A stretch of DNA of 64,000 nt from Ilyonectria destructans (GCA_020740775.1 JAHEWK010000012.1:2232001-2296000); one strand, 5' to 3'. Positions 33,779 to 45,314 are shown, counted from the first letter of the stretch. Numbers and translations are program-made. The notes: generated by a model not told the origin, from the sequence alone.

Positions 33779-34499
33779 ATATGTAGCTTTTTATAACCCA
33801 AGGCAGCTGGGATTGAGAGCCTTAGATAGTGTCAATGATCTTTTCCAATGTCTTCAATTTTCAATAGCCCTTAAGGTAGCCTCACCTGCTCTCTGGTATT
33901 CTCCTCTGCTGTCTCTTCTGGGGCAATATTATAGAACAGCTTCTAATCCTCCAACATTTCCAGCAAGTATTCTATACATAGTATCACCTCCCAATGTCGA
34001 ATAGCCTCCCCTCCTCTTGCGATGCGGGCGGCGTGAGTAGTCCTGGTGCCGACGGCTCTCCTCCCTTCGTTGACGATGGCAGATCCCCGACGACGAAATA
34101 GTCGATAAGTCCCTTCGCCAGGAAATATGCCTGGAGCTTGCAAGCTCTCTAAAGGGGTGCAGCGCTCGTATGCTGCGAGACCTTCTTCCCATGGGCCGGC
34201 ATGTGGTCATGCACCTTCTCAACTCGCTGCGTGCATAACTGGTTGGGACACAACTGTGGGCTACGGAACGTGGACGCCTCGGGTTGGCTAATACTAAATA
34301 CTTACCTTTTCTCAGAAGAAGTCAGTAATGACAGTGCTAGGAATAAATCTATTAGGATTGACAAGGATCTTACTGTTATTGTTAGACAATTGCTCCTAGT
34401 ATGACCTGTTAGGCTTAGAGGCTGGCTTCCTTATATTCCTTATTTAATAAATAGCAGAGCCAGTGATAATATAGTAAATACCACTTGAATCGTCAAAAT
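33779..34499. other. intergenic, no gene seen
   Basis: 3' flanks of the convergent ADH and Tri14-like genes. The right part (34300-34500) is AT-rich. No gene seen. Confidence 0.45.
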
Positions 34500-35603
34500 C
34501 TAACAAAGAAGCTTCTCAACCTGTGCCGAGATGTCGATTAATGGGAAGGCAGTCCTGTTTCCCGCCAGGGTTCCAGGTACGATTTGTTGGCTGTCTCCGA
34601 AAAACTCGGTTACGGCATAGATTCTATCGCCAATCTGAACGCTTGCAACGGTGGAACCACCCTGGGCAACAAGGTCGTTTGGAACTACTCCGAGCCGCTC
34701 CGCAGTCTTCCACTTCGCATCGGAAGATCGAAGGACTATAGTTCCACCAACGTTGTCGGATACCAGTATCACCTTGCCAGCATAACGGGGGGGGAGGTAA
34801 ACTCCATCAAGTGGGCCGCCGATACGATCCTGAGCCGTCGTGAGTGGGATTCGTACAGGAGTGCCCTGGGCAGAGGTAATATCGAAGCGGTACAGCTGAC
34901 CGTCGGTGACGTTTGACACGACCAGGGCATCGCCAATGTTCACCAGCCCAGTGAAGCCAGCGACGATAGGGTCGGACCTTGGCCCCAAGTACCAAGGCGT
35001 AGCTTTCTTTCCGTCGGCCGTCACTCGAATGAGGCTGGTTGGGAAGGTTCCCAGGACAAATGTGTTGCCATGTCGGTCGTGCTCAATGTCCTGGAAGCCG
35101 CTGTAGGCCCCGGCCGTAACAGCTGTGAGGTTGTACTGCCAAAGGACCCGATCCTCCTGTAAACTGTACTTGACGAGCCAATTATTTCCAGAAATATCCT
35201 GACCTCCAGTATCGAAAGAAGATCCAGCATCGACGACAACAGATAGGCGATCGAAGGGGTCAACCTGAACACCACTGGCGTGGAGGAGGGGATTGCCACT
35301 CAAGCCGGGGAATTCGATGACATCAACGACGGTGTTCTTGTATGGGTTGTAGACAGCCACACTGGAGTTATACAACACGCTGGCCAGATGAAATTAGCGA
35401 CATCGCCCGGGCAATTCCAAATTGAACGTTGCTCACCTGAAATAGGCCACGCAGCGCTTAGTGTCAAAGTCGGCGTTCTCTGGATACAACTGGAACGCGG
35501 AGACGCTGAGATTCCCGGCCGGAGAGGGACATTGATGAGGGACACAAGATGTCAGTGCAGGAAAAGAGGCTAGAGCTAGCGTCCAAAACGGAGATCGGAC
35601 CAT
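34500..35603 (-). CDS. secreted Tri14-like beta-propeller protein
   Basis: Two exons, 35603..35437 and 35379..34500. The 57-bp intron (GTGAGC...GGCCAG) splits a Ser codon. The product is 348 aa, starting at ATG 35603. Residues 1-20 (VRSPFWTLALASFPALTS) are a signal peptide. The mature part has VAYFSVLYNSSVAVYNPY, FPGLSGNPLLHASGVQVD, FDTGGQDISGNNWLVKYSL, FQDIEHDRHGNTFVLGTFP and VYLPPRYAGKVILVSDN. These are the conserved blocks of the family named after TRI14 of the Fusarium trichothecene cluster, related to SMP-30-like propellers. Several Asn-x-Ser/Thr sites fit secretion. The biochemical role of the family is not settled; TRI14 itself is linked to virulence rather than a known reaction. No trichothecene genes lie nearby, so this is a stand-alone member. 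Confidence 0.82.
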
Positions 35604-36505
35604 GATGGGCAGAATGTAGGTACAGTTGTAATGCGTAAAGGCGATGGTCGCGGCGAAGAGATGGGTGGGATCTATTAACGTCGGAGCCTCAGGTGAAAGC
35701 ACGAGGACGATGGCTCTTTATAGCTTATAGAGAATTAAGCTTCAAGAGCAAGTGTCAGGTAGATACTAAGGAGAACGCTAGCCGGACTTTCTGCCATAGC
35801 TAAGCAACGAGATCACAAAATCCAAATCAGGTACAGACACTCCACTCAGATTGGAAGTTGGACGACTGCTGATAAATGGATCCCTATCCTGGGTGGTGTC
35901 TACCGGCGGGATGCTTAGTAACAGGTGGGATGATTCATCCCACACTTGGTGGAGGGGCATTGAATTGTAATCTTTTTCGAAGTGCCGTATTTTTTGCCGT
36001 CCCTGCCGAATTAACGTTTTTTACGAAGTGCCGGTCTCCGGGGCGGTGACCTCATTGACTAAATTAAATTACAAGAGACCCTGCTCATAGTTGATGCTGT
36101 CGGGGAAACTCCCCGAGACTGGACTAAGAACTCAAATAGGCCTCCGTGTCGTCTTAGATGCGGAGGTAATAGGCTTAGCTCTGCGTCCCCATTGGCGGAA
36201 TTGATCTAAGCGTCGTAGTGCCCCTGTCTTATATACGAGATCCAGCCAGAAGTGACAAACAGTGTACGTACCGCACCGTATATCTAACATCGTGAATCTG
36301 TCACCGAGGCAAAAGGTGGGTGAATTGACTTTTGTTATTCGAGGTATAAAATAAGACCCGTCCCCTACCATCGTGATACAGAAGCAGATATCCATACCGA
36401 CATGTGGGACTCTAAATAAGGCGCTTCCGTATACGGAGGAAGGGCTAGAAAGTCCTTACCCACTACTCGATGATGAAAGGAAAAGGCCGCCCTAACTTCC
36501 TCTCA
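35604..36505. other. intergenic, promoter of the Tri14-like gene
   Basis: Holds the promoter of the Tri14-like gene and the 3' flank of the tannase-family gene. No further gene seen on either strand. Confidence 0.45.
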
Positions 36506-38101
36506 CTAGACGCATGCCCAGCTGTCAACATCCTTCACGCTACCAGGGCCGTGGTACACGTTACGCGAAGGCCAACGGCAGTGTCGACGCTTATAATCTA
36601 CCCCGTCGCTCGGCGTGCCGTTCACCCAAGCCGTGCCAACCACCACGTCTGGAGCAATTCCCTCTTCAACCCAGCGCACGATGGCCATCAGTACGTTCTC
36701 CTCCGGTTCCAGACTGGCCGCCGGGGAGAATCCCCCGTTGCCAATGGCGTTGGGACCGGGTCCACCATGGCAGTGCCCCATGCCTGAAATACGGAAGAAG
36801 CGGTAGAACTCGTCAAGATCTTTCGGCGCCAAGCCCATGGTCTGGGATACGTGCTCGTAGTACCTGGGCGAGTTTTCGCTGGTGATGATGCCGTCCACCT
36901 GGCCGTGGTAGTGGAGTAGCTTGCCGCCCCTGTCTCGGAACCCAGACAGATCACCTTCCCACGTATCAATGTTGAAAAGGTTGAGAGTGGAAGACAGGGC
37001 AAAATCCTCCCGTCTGAGGGTCAGGGGATCCCAGTTGGAGTCGTTAAAGATGGCATAGCGCCACCAGTCAGATGAACCAAAGACCTGCCCATTGAACATG
37101 GAGAAGACGGCTTCGGTGGACTCGCCACCGGGCTGCATGCGGGGGTAGACAAAACTGCCTTCTGCGTCCAGGAGAGGTGAGTATATGCTGCGGACTGTGT
37201 TGGCCTGCGTCTCTGTCAGACACGTCGAACTGTTTTGGCCCTTTGCACAGATGAGACCCGAAGGGTCGTAGTCGCACAGGTCAGGTGACTCCAAGAGGCC
37301 GTCGACGGCGCCGTCCAGGTGGTCACATTGACGGAGGATGTCCTGTGCGATCGCGGGCCATACATCAAAGGGAACGAAGGTGTCGGCGGTAGGCGGGCCG
37401 GTCAGAGGGTAGAAGTAGGAGCTCCAAGACGTGAGGTTGTTGAAAGAGAACGCTGGAGCTCCTGCGACAATCCCATCGAAGTCTTCAGCGAAACTCTGAG
37501 CCTCTTTAAAGCCCTGGCGTCCACCAGTCGAGCAACCCATGTAGTAGCTCTTATTATGCCGTGTTCCGTAGAAAGTCTCGGAAATCTCTTTACCGATAAC
37601 TACGCCCGTATGCAAAGCACGGTAGGCATAGTCCTCGATGACGTCGGGGTTGTCGAGAAAGGACTGTCCGGTCGAACCATCGTGGCCGTTGTTTGTGCCC
37701 ACAGCCGCAAAGCCCAGTGAAGCTGCGTACTCAATGTCCTCAAACTGGATACAGCCGCCGAGACCGCCATTGCCAGTGCTCAGAAACCTGCCGGACCAAT
37801 CAACTGGGAGCCAAGCATCCATCTTGATGCCAGATCTGGCCGAAGTGGCAACTTGGGCGATAACACGGCAGAGGTCGACGGTGACGCTCTGAGAGGCGCG
37901 ACCGCAGCTTGGGTCGGCGTTGGGAAAGTTCAACGTCGTGCCGGCCGCGATAAACTGGGATCTAGTCGAGTTCGCATTGGGAATATTCAGAGAGGTGGGC
38001 AGACTGCGGCAACGTTCCTCAAAGGAAGCGGTGGTGTTGTCGGAAGTGGCAAATGCGATGGTGGCCAGCCCAGCAAGCAGGAGGTTATGAAGCCGAACCA
38101 T
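36506..38101 (-). CDS. secreted tannase/feruloyl esterase
   Basis: Single exon, 531 aa, from the ATG at 38101 (the upstream TTG is not a credible start). Residues 1-19 (VRLHNLLLAGLATIAFA) are a signal peptide. The serine esterase core has YMGCSTGGRQG with Cys190-Ser191, and RISGMGHCHGGPG with the catalytic His followed by Cys. This is the CS-D-HC arrangement that defines the tannase/feruloyl esterase B family, in which the two cysteines pair next to the active site. STGNGGLGG, AGAPAF and GKLLHYHGQVDGIITS are further family blocks. It would release ferulic or gallic acid from plant cell-wall or tannin esters outside the cell. Many N-glycosylation sequons are present. It fits the neighbouring rhamnosidase and protease as a plant-matter degrading set. 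Confidence 0.93.
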   Translation of the reverse strand: MVRLHNLLLAGLATIAFATSDNTTASFEERCRSLPTSLNIPNANSTRSQFIAAGTTLNFPNADPSCGRASQSVTVDLCRVIAQVATSARSGIKMDAWLPVDWSGRFLSTGNGGLGGCIQFEDIEYAASLGFAAVGTNNGHDGSTGQSFLDNPDVIEDYAYRALHTGVVIGKEISETFYGTRHNKSYYMGCSTGGRQGFKEAQSFAEDFDGIVAGAPAFSFNNLTSWSSYFYPLTGPPTADTFVPFDVWPAIAQDILRQCDHLDGAVDGLLESPDLCDYDPSGLICAKGQNSSTCLTETQANTVRSIYSPLLDAEGSFVYPRMQPGGESTEAVFSMFNGQVFGSSDWWRYAIFNDSNWDPLTLRREDFALSSTLNLFNIDTWEGDLSGFRDRGGKLLHYHGQVDGIITSENSPRYYEHVSQTMGLAPKDLDEFYRFFRISGMGHCHGGPGPNAIGNGGFSPAASLEPEENVLMAIVRWVEEGIAPDVVVGTAWVNGTPSDGVDYKRRHCRWPSRNVYHGPGSVKDVDSWACV

Positions 38102-39730
38102 GTTGCCTGTAAGCAATCAGGCCTAGAAAGTGTCTGTAAGAAAGGAATTCGTCAAGGCGGCAGTGTGGAAAGTTCTTTATTGGATGGCATAGATGCACAG
38201 CAAAAGACTTGGAGTGTGGGAGATTTGCAGCTTTATTAGTAGACAACGTACATATAAAACACGAACTATACAACTCCATTTGACGTCGTAACATGTAGTC
38301 ATTACAGCCCTGTTACCTTACTGAAACCTCAGGGACAAGAGAAAAGGGTCATCGAATGAGAGCTCTTAGGTAAGAGATGATAGCCCCGAGCAGTTTGCTT
38401 TCATGTGTCGGGTCCTGGCATTATGCCTAGATCCGGCAGGTGTGTTTGTATCGCTACCAAGATATCATACTTGGTTACGGGCCGAAGTTTTAAGTAGCCC
38501 GAATAAAGGCCCACCTGCGAGCCCCCCTTTACCCTCTTCAACATCTCCGTGTTCGGTTCGATTTCTCCGTGGATGTGGACACGATCTAATCCTCACCCGA
38601 ACCTGGCCTTGCCCAAAAGTACCACACACCCCTAGGCAGACCATACTACGCAGGCGTCCATCTTCATATCGCCCACGCCGTTCGAGGACATCTACTACTG
38701 GTGGGGGTAAAAGGGTTACCACACGGGCTGCCAGGTTCCGGAGATCAACGGGAGACCCTGCTGATCGAAGTATATGACTTTTGGCAAGGATCAATTTGGC
38801 TTGGACTCGCGATTCGGGCCCAGACGTGTTTCAAGGTTAGTCTAGAATTAGCCCGCGAGTCCCCCTCTACAATTTTAGAGCTTATTCTAAATGGCGATCA
38901 CTAGATCTCACTAGATTAAGCCGCCTGAGACGCGTTGCTAGCCGCCATATGCTCAGGGCGTCTAAGTTTTCCAAGTCTAGATAGCGTTCGAGTGCAGCTC
39001 GGGGGGAGAAACGGCCGGGGTTCGGTGCAACAACGAGCGAAACGGTCAAGTTTGAGTACTCCATATAGCATCATACGTGTGATTGTTGTGGATATGTACT
39101 TGAGAGTAGCAAGCGGCACAATGTCAGTCAAGGCGTCGGGGAACAGCCCCGAGATATATAAATTTTATTGCATATTGCGCAAGGATGGGGGTTTAGGTGT
39201 GTCCAGGCTGTCCCGCCTTTCCCCACAACTCACCCGTGGTTCCAATCTGGGTGGCTTGATCTCGGCGTATTTTGTCAAGCTTTCGGTGAATCGGGCGAGA
39301 GCGAAGCGAAAAGCAATTGCATCCCGATGCTAGCGGGTAAGCAGGTTGCATGGGCGCTCTTATTTCCACGGCCACTTGGCAGGGATGTTGACCTAGACCA
39401 TACTTACATGCCTCTCAAGAGTACTACGTAATAGGCCAGCTATCCCGCGCCTTTACAAGTACGACAGCATACTACGTATCCTAGATACACCGCGGACTGA
39501 GTAACATGGGTCGATCGAGGCTCCCCGCGCTCGGTACCATTGCTCCGTGAGCTGCTTTGGTACGTTAGGGCCAAGATCGGCCATGCGCATGTCGCCATCA
39601 TGTCCACTGCTGCTTGCTGGCCCTTGATTAAAAGGGAGCCTTCAAGCCCGCTCTAAAGTCGATCCGAACGCCAGCCCACAGAAATCGGGCCCTTGTCACG
39701 ATCAGGCTAAAGCTAGAGAAGAAACCCAAG
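38102..39730. other. intergenic, 1.6 kb, no gene seen
   Basis: Divergent promoter region of the tannase-family gene and the GH78 gene. I found no supported gene on either strand. TACTACGTA-type palindromes occur near 39420 and 39470. Confidence 0.45.
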
Positions 39731-42700
39731 ATGCGGTATTCACTGATCCTCGTCTTCGCCGCGGTCATGCTGGCGCCCGTCACTGCCGCGTCGTCATCGT
39801 ACAGTGCGGTCAAGGCCGTCCAGCTCAGCGTCGATGGGCGTACCGACAACCCCCTGGGCCTCGGAAACACCCGTCCTGTCCTTGCCTGGCAGATGATTCA
39901 GACCCGCGACTGCGCCGAGCCCCTGTGCCCGGCCGACCGGCAGACGGCCTACAGAATCCAAGCCGCTGCCACTGTCGCCGACCTACAGGTGGGCAGGTTG
40001 GTTTGGGACAGTGGAAAGGTGGACAGCGACTTGCAACAGGTGCCCTTCGGGCTCGAGCTCGGCTCCCGCGACACTGTCGTCTGGCGAGTGCGAGTCTGGG
40101 ACGCCCGCAGCAAACCCTCGGACTGGTCGAGGTCTTCGACATGGACCATGGGCCTGCTTGACCAGGCCGACTGGGGCGAGGCGCGTTGGATCGACTATCC
40201 CGGCCGCACGGAGAACCAGCCATTGCCACTCTTCGCCCGCCAGTTCGACGTCCCCAGCGGCAAGAAGGTCGTCGATGCTCGCCTCTACCTGTCTGGAGTC
40301 GGGATGCACCACGCCACTGTGAACGGAGAGGAGATCACTGACGAGGTCCTTGCTCCGGGCTACTCCAACTACCAGCTCTCCAGCGAATACCGCACGTACG
40401 ATGTGAAGAAGGCGCTTCGCTCCGGCGCCAATGCCATCGGGGTCAGCCTCGGCAACGGCCCGGCCTACGTCCGCCGGAGCGTCAAGAACCCTGCCGTGGG
40501 CCGCAACTCGCCCTACTCGTGGTGGGAGAGTCAGCTCAAGGGCAATGGCACCCTCGAGGCCGACACGCCGGCCGGCAGCACGACGGTGCAGCTCAGTGCT
40601 GTCACCGGGTACTACGTGGGCGGCACCGTCAACATCGACACGGGTGGAGGCGGCGACAAGCTCGAATCGCGCAAAATCACCGCCATCGGCAATACCACCA
40701 TCACCTTCACACCTGGACTCCGTCTGGCACACGCGGCCGGGGCCCAGGTCACCGGCTCGGGCAACAATATCGCCGCCAGCGACGCGTCAGCCGGCGCCGC
40801 CGTCACCCCCCGCCTGATCGGCCGTCTCGAGATCATCTACATCGACGGCAGTGCAATGACTATCGTCACCAACCGCTCCTGGCGCACCAGGCTCGGCCCG
40901 CTGGTCACCAACGGGTGGTACTCCGGTTCCGACTACGACGCCCGCCGTGAACAAGCCGGCTGGGACCGCCCTGACGCCCATCTTCGCTCGGATCTTGGCT
41001 GGGTCGCAGCCGGCTTTGCGCCTCCGCCCAACCTCGCTACGAAGCTGGTCGCCCGCGCCGCCGAGCCCGTCAAAGTCCAGGAGCGCTTCACCCCGGTGTC
41101 GGTCACGAACCCGGCCCCCGGCACGTGGGTGTTCGACTTCGGCCAGAACTTCGCCGGCTGGCCCCTCCTCAAACTCCCCGAACTGCCTGCCGGCATCATC
41201 GTCAAGATGGCACCCGCCGAGTCCCTCGTAGCCAACGGCACCATTGACCAAGAGTCGCTGGGTGCTGGATCTCGCGGCAGCGACATATTCAACACCTACA
41301 CCACTGCGGGCCGTGCCGGAGGTGAAACCTGGCGCCCCGAGTTCAACTACTTCGGCATGCAGTGGGTCCAGGTCACCGGGCTGCCCGACGGCTTCCGGCC
41401 CACCCGGGACCTGGTCACCGGGCTACGCCTACAAGCAGACGTCCCGGTCGCCGGCACCTTTACCTCGTCCGACGCTCGCCTCAACCGCATCCATAAGATG
41501 GTGCGGTACTCATTCGCGACCAATATTATGTCCGTCTTCACCGACTGCCCGGGCCGCGAGAAGCTCTCGTATCCGGCCGACTACACCATGCCCATGGGCG
41601 CCATCTTCCGCAACTTCCACCTCTCCGCCTTCCTGCGCACCACAATCCGACACTTGGCCGAGGGCCAGTCCGTCGCGGACACGTCCATGGCCGGCAACGT
41701 CGCCCTCAAGACGCCCGTCTACGATTGGGGATACACCGGCCGCTTCGGCGACGAGATCAACTGGGGCGACGCCATCGTGCTCGTCCCCTCCCTGCTGCAC
41801 GACTTGTACGGCGATACGACGGTCATGGCGGCCTACTACGACCGGATGACGGCTTTCGTCGACTACATCCAGCGCGAGAAGGTCCAAGGGCACATCGTCA
41901 ACGCGGCCCTCGCTGACTGGGTCGAGGACGACAGTCAGACCTCGGGCCGCATCACTGGCACCTGGGGCTACTATCTCACCATCAGAGCCATGGCCCGCAT
42001 GGCCAACATCACCAGGCATACAGCCGACGCCGACCGCTACACGATCCTGGCCGGCGAGATCCGCGACGCCTTCAACGATGCCTTCTACAGCGACGCCAGT
42101 GGCCTCTACACCAACACCGGCAACAACGGCACCAGCAACGCTACCCAGGCCGCGCAGGCTTTGGCTCTGGACGCCGGGCTGGTGCCTGACCAGCGCCGCA
42201 AGCAAGTCCTCGATGGCCTGGTCGACCTCGCGTACGACTACCCTTCGAGCGACGGGCGAGGGCCACATCTCAGTGGTGGCACTATCGGCCTGGGCCCAAT
42301 CGTGCGAGCGCTGTCGGCCGGCGACCGCGACGACGTGCTCTGGGCAGCACTGCAGCAGAACGATAGGCCCAGCTACGGCTACTTCATGGCCCCGACTGAG
42401 GCCAACCCGGGCGGTTTTACCACCATCGGCGAGGAATGGAGCCGCAGCGCGTCCAAGAACCACATGATCCTTGCCCAGATCGACGAGTGGTTCCACGCCG
42501 GCGTCGCGGGTATTCGCCCAACCGCCCTGAGCACCATCAGCTCCACGTGGGAGGACCGGCTCGTCTTCCAGCCCAAGCCGGTCGGTGACCTCAAGAGCGC
42601 CGCGGGGACCTACCAGACCCCGAGGGGCGAGGCCCGCAGCGAGTGGAAAAGGACAGCCAGGGGCGCCTTCACCCTGGCCGTGACGGTCCCGGCCAACACC

Positions 42701-42838
42701 AAGGCGGAGGTGCGTGTGCCGGCCAAAGGTGCTGTGCAAGCCTCCCGCCGTGCCAAGCTTGTCGGCAACGATAATGGCTACGCAATCTACACTGTCCCCT
42801 CCGGCACGCATACCTTCAAGTCTACCATAGTTGCCTAG
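39731..42838 (+). CDS. secreted GH78 alpha-L-rhamnosidase
   Basis: Single exon, 1035 aa, start ATG 39731. Signal peptide residues 1-19 (RYSLILVFAAVMLAPVTA). N-terminal beta-sandwich domains lead to FARQFDVPSGKKVVDARLYLSGVG and WVFDFGQNFAGW. The (alpha/alpha)6 barrel contains DCPGREKLSYPAD, whose D-x4-E-x6-D spacing matches the catalytic acid cluster described for bacterial GH78 enzymes. EEWSRSASKNHMILAQIDEWF carries the candidate general base. It would remove terminal rhamnose from plant glycosides or pectin. Oddities: no intron in 3.1 kb, markedly GC-rich codon use, and an insertion at about residues 272-365 (GSTTVQLSAVTGYYVGGTVN, then AHAAGAQVTGSG) of a type I know mainly from actinobacterial enzymes. 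The opposite strand stays open for 519 codons because of the GC bias. Confidence 0.93.
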   Translation: MRYSLILVFAAVMLAPVTAASSSYSAVKAVQLSVDGRTDNPLGLGNTRPVLAWQMIQTRDCAEPLCPADRQTAYRIQAAATVADLQVGRLVWDSGKVDSDLQQVPFGLELGSRDTVVWRVRVWDARSKPSDWSRSSTWTMGLLDQADWGEARWIDYPGRTENQPLPLFARQFDVPSGKKVVDARLYLSGVGMHHATVNGEEITDEVLAPGYSNYQLSSEYRTYDVKKALRSGANAIGVSLGNGPAYVRRSVKNPAVGRNSPYSWWESQLKGNGTLEADTPAGSTTVQLSAVTGYYVGGTVNIDTGGGGDKLESRKITAIGNTTITFTPGLRLAHAAGAQVTGSGNNIAASDASAGAAVTPRLIGRLEIIYIDGSAMTIVTNRSWRTRLGPLVTNGWYSGSDYDARREQAGWDRPDAHLRSDLGWVAAGFAPPPNLATKLVARAAEPVKVQERFTPVSVTNPAPGTWVFDFGQNFAGWPLLKLPELPAGIIVKMAPAESLVANGTIDQESLGAGSRGSDIFNTYTTAGRAGGETWRPEFNYFGMQWVQVTGLPDGFRPTRDLVTGLRLQADVPVAGTFTSSDARLNRIHKMVRYSFATNIMSVFTDCPGREKLSYPADYTMPMGAIFRNFHLSAFLRTTIRHLAEGQSVADTSMAGNVALKTPVYDWGYTGRFGDEINWGDAIVLVPSLLHDLYGDTTVMAAYYDRMTAFVDYIQREKVQGHIVNAALADWVEDDSQTSGRITGTWGYYLTIRAMARMANITRHTADADRYTILAGEIRDAFNDAFYSDASGLYTNTGNNGTSNATQAAQALALDAGLVPDQRRKQVLDGLVDLAYDYPSSDGRGPHLSGGTIGLGPIVRALSAGDRDDVLWAALQQNDRPSYGYFMAPTEANPGGFTTIGEEWSRSASKNHMILAQIDEWFHAGVAGIRPTALSTISSTWEDRLVFQPKPVGDLKSAAGTYQTPRGEARSEWKRTARGAFTLAVTVPANTKAEVRVPAKGAVQASRRAKLVGNDNGYAIYTVPSGTHTFKSTIVA

Positions 42839-43522
42839 GTCACCATTCCGGCATTCCTCCCTCTCGTAGATGCGCAAGGGTGTCGGCGAGGGGACTTGAG
42901 CTAGGTGGCCATGCACAGAGATTGATGGCTCCCAGGGGTAAGACGTCCAGGTGAAGGTCGGATCCACAGGATGGCAGAGCTGGTGATCCGCACCACAGCG
43001 TCTGGCTGGTCGATGACAGAGGGTAGATCGGCATCTATGACAGAGAGGTTGTGCGGTTGACCGTACCAAACGACAGCTCTTATCGTAGTTGCATTCGCCT
43101 CCATAACAACGTAGACCGTACTCTTCGCGGTAGTATTAGTATCTATTTAGGTTACTATACAGTTTGAATATTTATACAGCTATACTCAGTATAAGTATAA
43201 ATAAACCGCACAATATAGGTAAATCTAAGTAGAAATACTGATAATATAGTAACTAGTGTGAATTAAAAGCTAGATTATTAATTGACAATAAAAATAATTG
43301 ATAAGTTATACTTATAACGCATATAATATAGAACTATTCATAATAAGCAATTAAGTAGAGTTTAAATCTAAGCTTAAATTTCTCTTCTTTACTACCTATC
43401 AACCTTTAAAGATAACAGACAAACAGCTATCCAACTTTCACCTGAAACAGTATGCGTTCCTTATCTATTGACATATGATAACGACATTATATGTCAAAAT
43501 GCAAGAACCTGTCACAACCCAT
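42839..43522. other. intergenic with AT-rich island
   Basis: 42839-43110 is ordinary 3' flank. 43115-43400 is strongly AT-rich (TATA, TTAA runs), marking the left edge of the sugar-utilisation cluster. No gene seen. Confidence 0.5.
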
Positions 43523-45314
43523 TTAGGCATGTTCTACAGAAACCTCTCCCTCCTTAGCTAAAAATGAATGCAAAGCATGGGCAGGCTCAGCCTGGCTGCG
43601 TTCGGCATCAAGAAGAGCTACCGTTCTCTTGAAGTGCCTCGGAGGCACGTTCATTGCATAGAGTTCATCCAACCTCTCGAAAGAAAGACCTTTAGTCTCC
43701 GGGAACAGGTACCAGCCCCCCACACTAGCCATAAGTCCAGTAGCCAAGAAGATAAAACCGACCTTGCCGCCCAAGTCTCCAGCATCAGGGTTGATCATGT
43801 ACGGGACTGTGAACTGCATAATCAGGCCCCAAACCGAGTTGGTAATAGTGATTAGGCCCTGAGTTGCTGCTCTCAATCTCATTGTTGCGATCTCTGAAGC
43901 CAGTACAAAGCCTGTGGCACCAATGGAGAGCTGATAAATCAGCGCCCAAACATAGAGCAAGGCCACGATGCCCCAACTTGCTTTGCTCCGATTGGGGACG
44001 CACCCCAGGATCCCGATTATGAGAAGCATGAGACAGAGCATGAACTGGGGACCCACGATCAAGAATCGGCGGCCATATATCTCGGTAAGGGGAAAGGCCG
44101 CGGTGCTAGCGAGAAGCATGACCACATATAAGGCGACCGAGGCCCTAAAATAGTCTTTGATCCCAATGAGCTCGAAGAAGTATGTAGCATACCCGATGAC
44201 AAAAGTGGCCCCGATCATTTGCTGGGCTGAAGCAGCAAAGATGGCTGTAAAAGTGCGCTTTCGGTTCGTGGCATTAAAGCATTCGGTTTCCAACTGGATG
44301 TTGACGCCCAGCAGCCTCCGCGGGGGGAGATCGTCAAGGTTACCATGTCGCTCGTTGGTGAGACGGATTTCCTCTTCAATGCGGGTGACCTCGATGTTGT
44401 AGTACTCGGCTTCCTGAAACCCGTAGATGCGACGAAGTGCTTTCTTCGCGTCGGCATTACGGCCGCGACGGACAAGCCAGTAGGGCGACTCGGGGAAAAA
44501 CGGCCAGGCTATCGTTAAGATGACTATCCACGCCTTTATTAGTAACTGTTTACACGTATGGGGCAGAAACAGGCCTTACGAGGGAAGAAGTACATGGCAA
44601 CCACAGGTAGCCACCATTGCCATAATCCAGAAATATGACTGCTGCCTTGGGACATGATGACAATGGCAAACTGGCCAAAGACGATACTGGTGTTGAAGAA
44701 GCAGAGAAAAAAACCACGAAGTTCAGGACGGCACGTCTCGCCAATCCAGAGCGGCGAAATAGTGAACATCATGCCGATAGCGATGCCGTTGACGCCACGG
44801 CCCGCCAGGTGCATCCGCCAATCAGGTGCAAGTTGTTGGAGAAGGACCCCGGCAACTGAGATGAGAGATGCGGCAAGGATTCCCCATTTGCGGCCAAACT
44901 TATCGAGAAGAGGCGCGAAAATGAAGGTAGAGACGATTTCTGTGGCTGGGGCGATGGAGTTCCAGGCCGAGAGGTAGTGAGCTGGAATCAGGTGGCTGCC
45001 ATCGGGCTGGAGCACTCCAAACTTCTCTTTGAAGGCGGGCAAGGCCGCGAGCTGGCCGCCAGCTACAATGTCAAAGCCTTGCATTACAACGCCGGAAGAG
45101 ATAAGTAGAGCTGATGAGGTTGTCAGACTGTGATATGGGACGGTGTAGGTGCAGGCCAATCTGACTTACCCCAGAGGGCAAATCGCGACTGCGACTTGAG
45201 GATCTTCCATTTGTTGGCTGGATCCACAACAGAGTAGTCGACTCTATACAGGGTAGTCAGTGGTTGATCAACGTCGCCAAGGATACGAGTTGCCTACCCG
45301 TGTATCAATGTCAT
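43523..45314 (-). CDS. MFS sugar transporter (alpha-glucoside/sucrose type)
   Basis: Four exons: 45314..45298, 45243..45170, 45110..44580 and 44523..43523. All introns are GT-AG and phases match; the product is 540 aa. The first exon is only 17 nt (MTLIH plus a split Gly). Twelve membrane spans are expected. Sugar-porter signatures: [16 protein letters not shown] in TM1-2, [34 protein letters not shown], and [15 protein letters not shown] at the end. The sequence around TM1-2 resembles maltose/alpha-glucoside proton symporters. In the plasma membrane it would import a sugar with protons. It is divergent from an intracellular GH32 gene, which argues for sucrose or a fructo-oligosaccharide as substrate. 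A minus-strand TATA (45441-45434) lies about 120 bp upstream. Confidence 0.92.

Noticed and set aside
41510..43069. 519-codon open frame antisense to the GH78 gene
   Set aside because: It mirrors a GC-rich coding region, has no family resemblance, and the sense frame has complete GH78 motifs.
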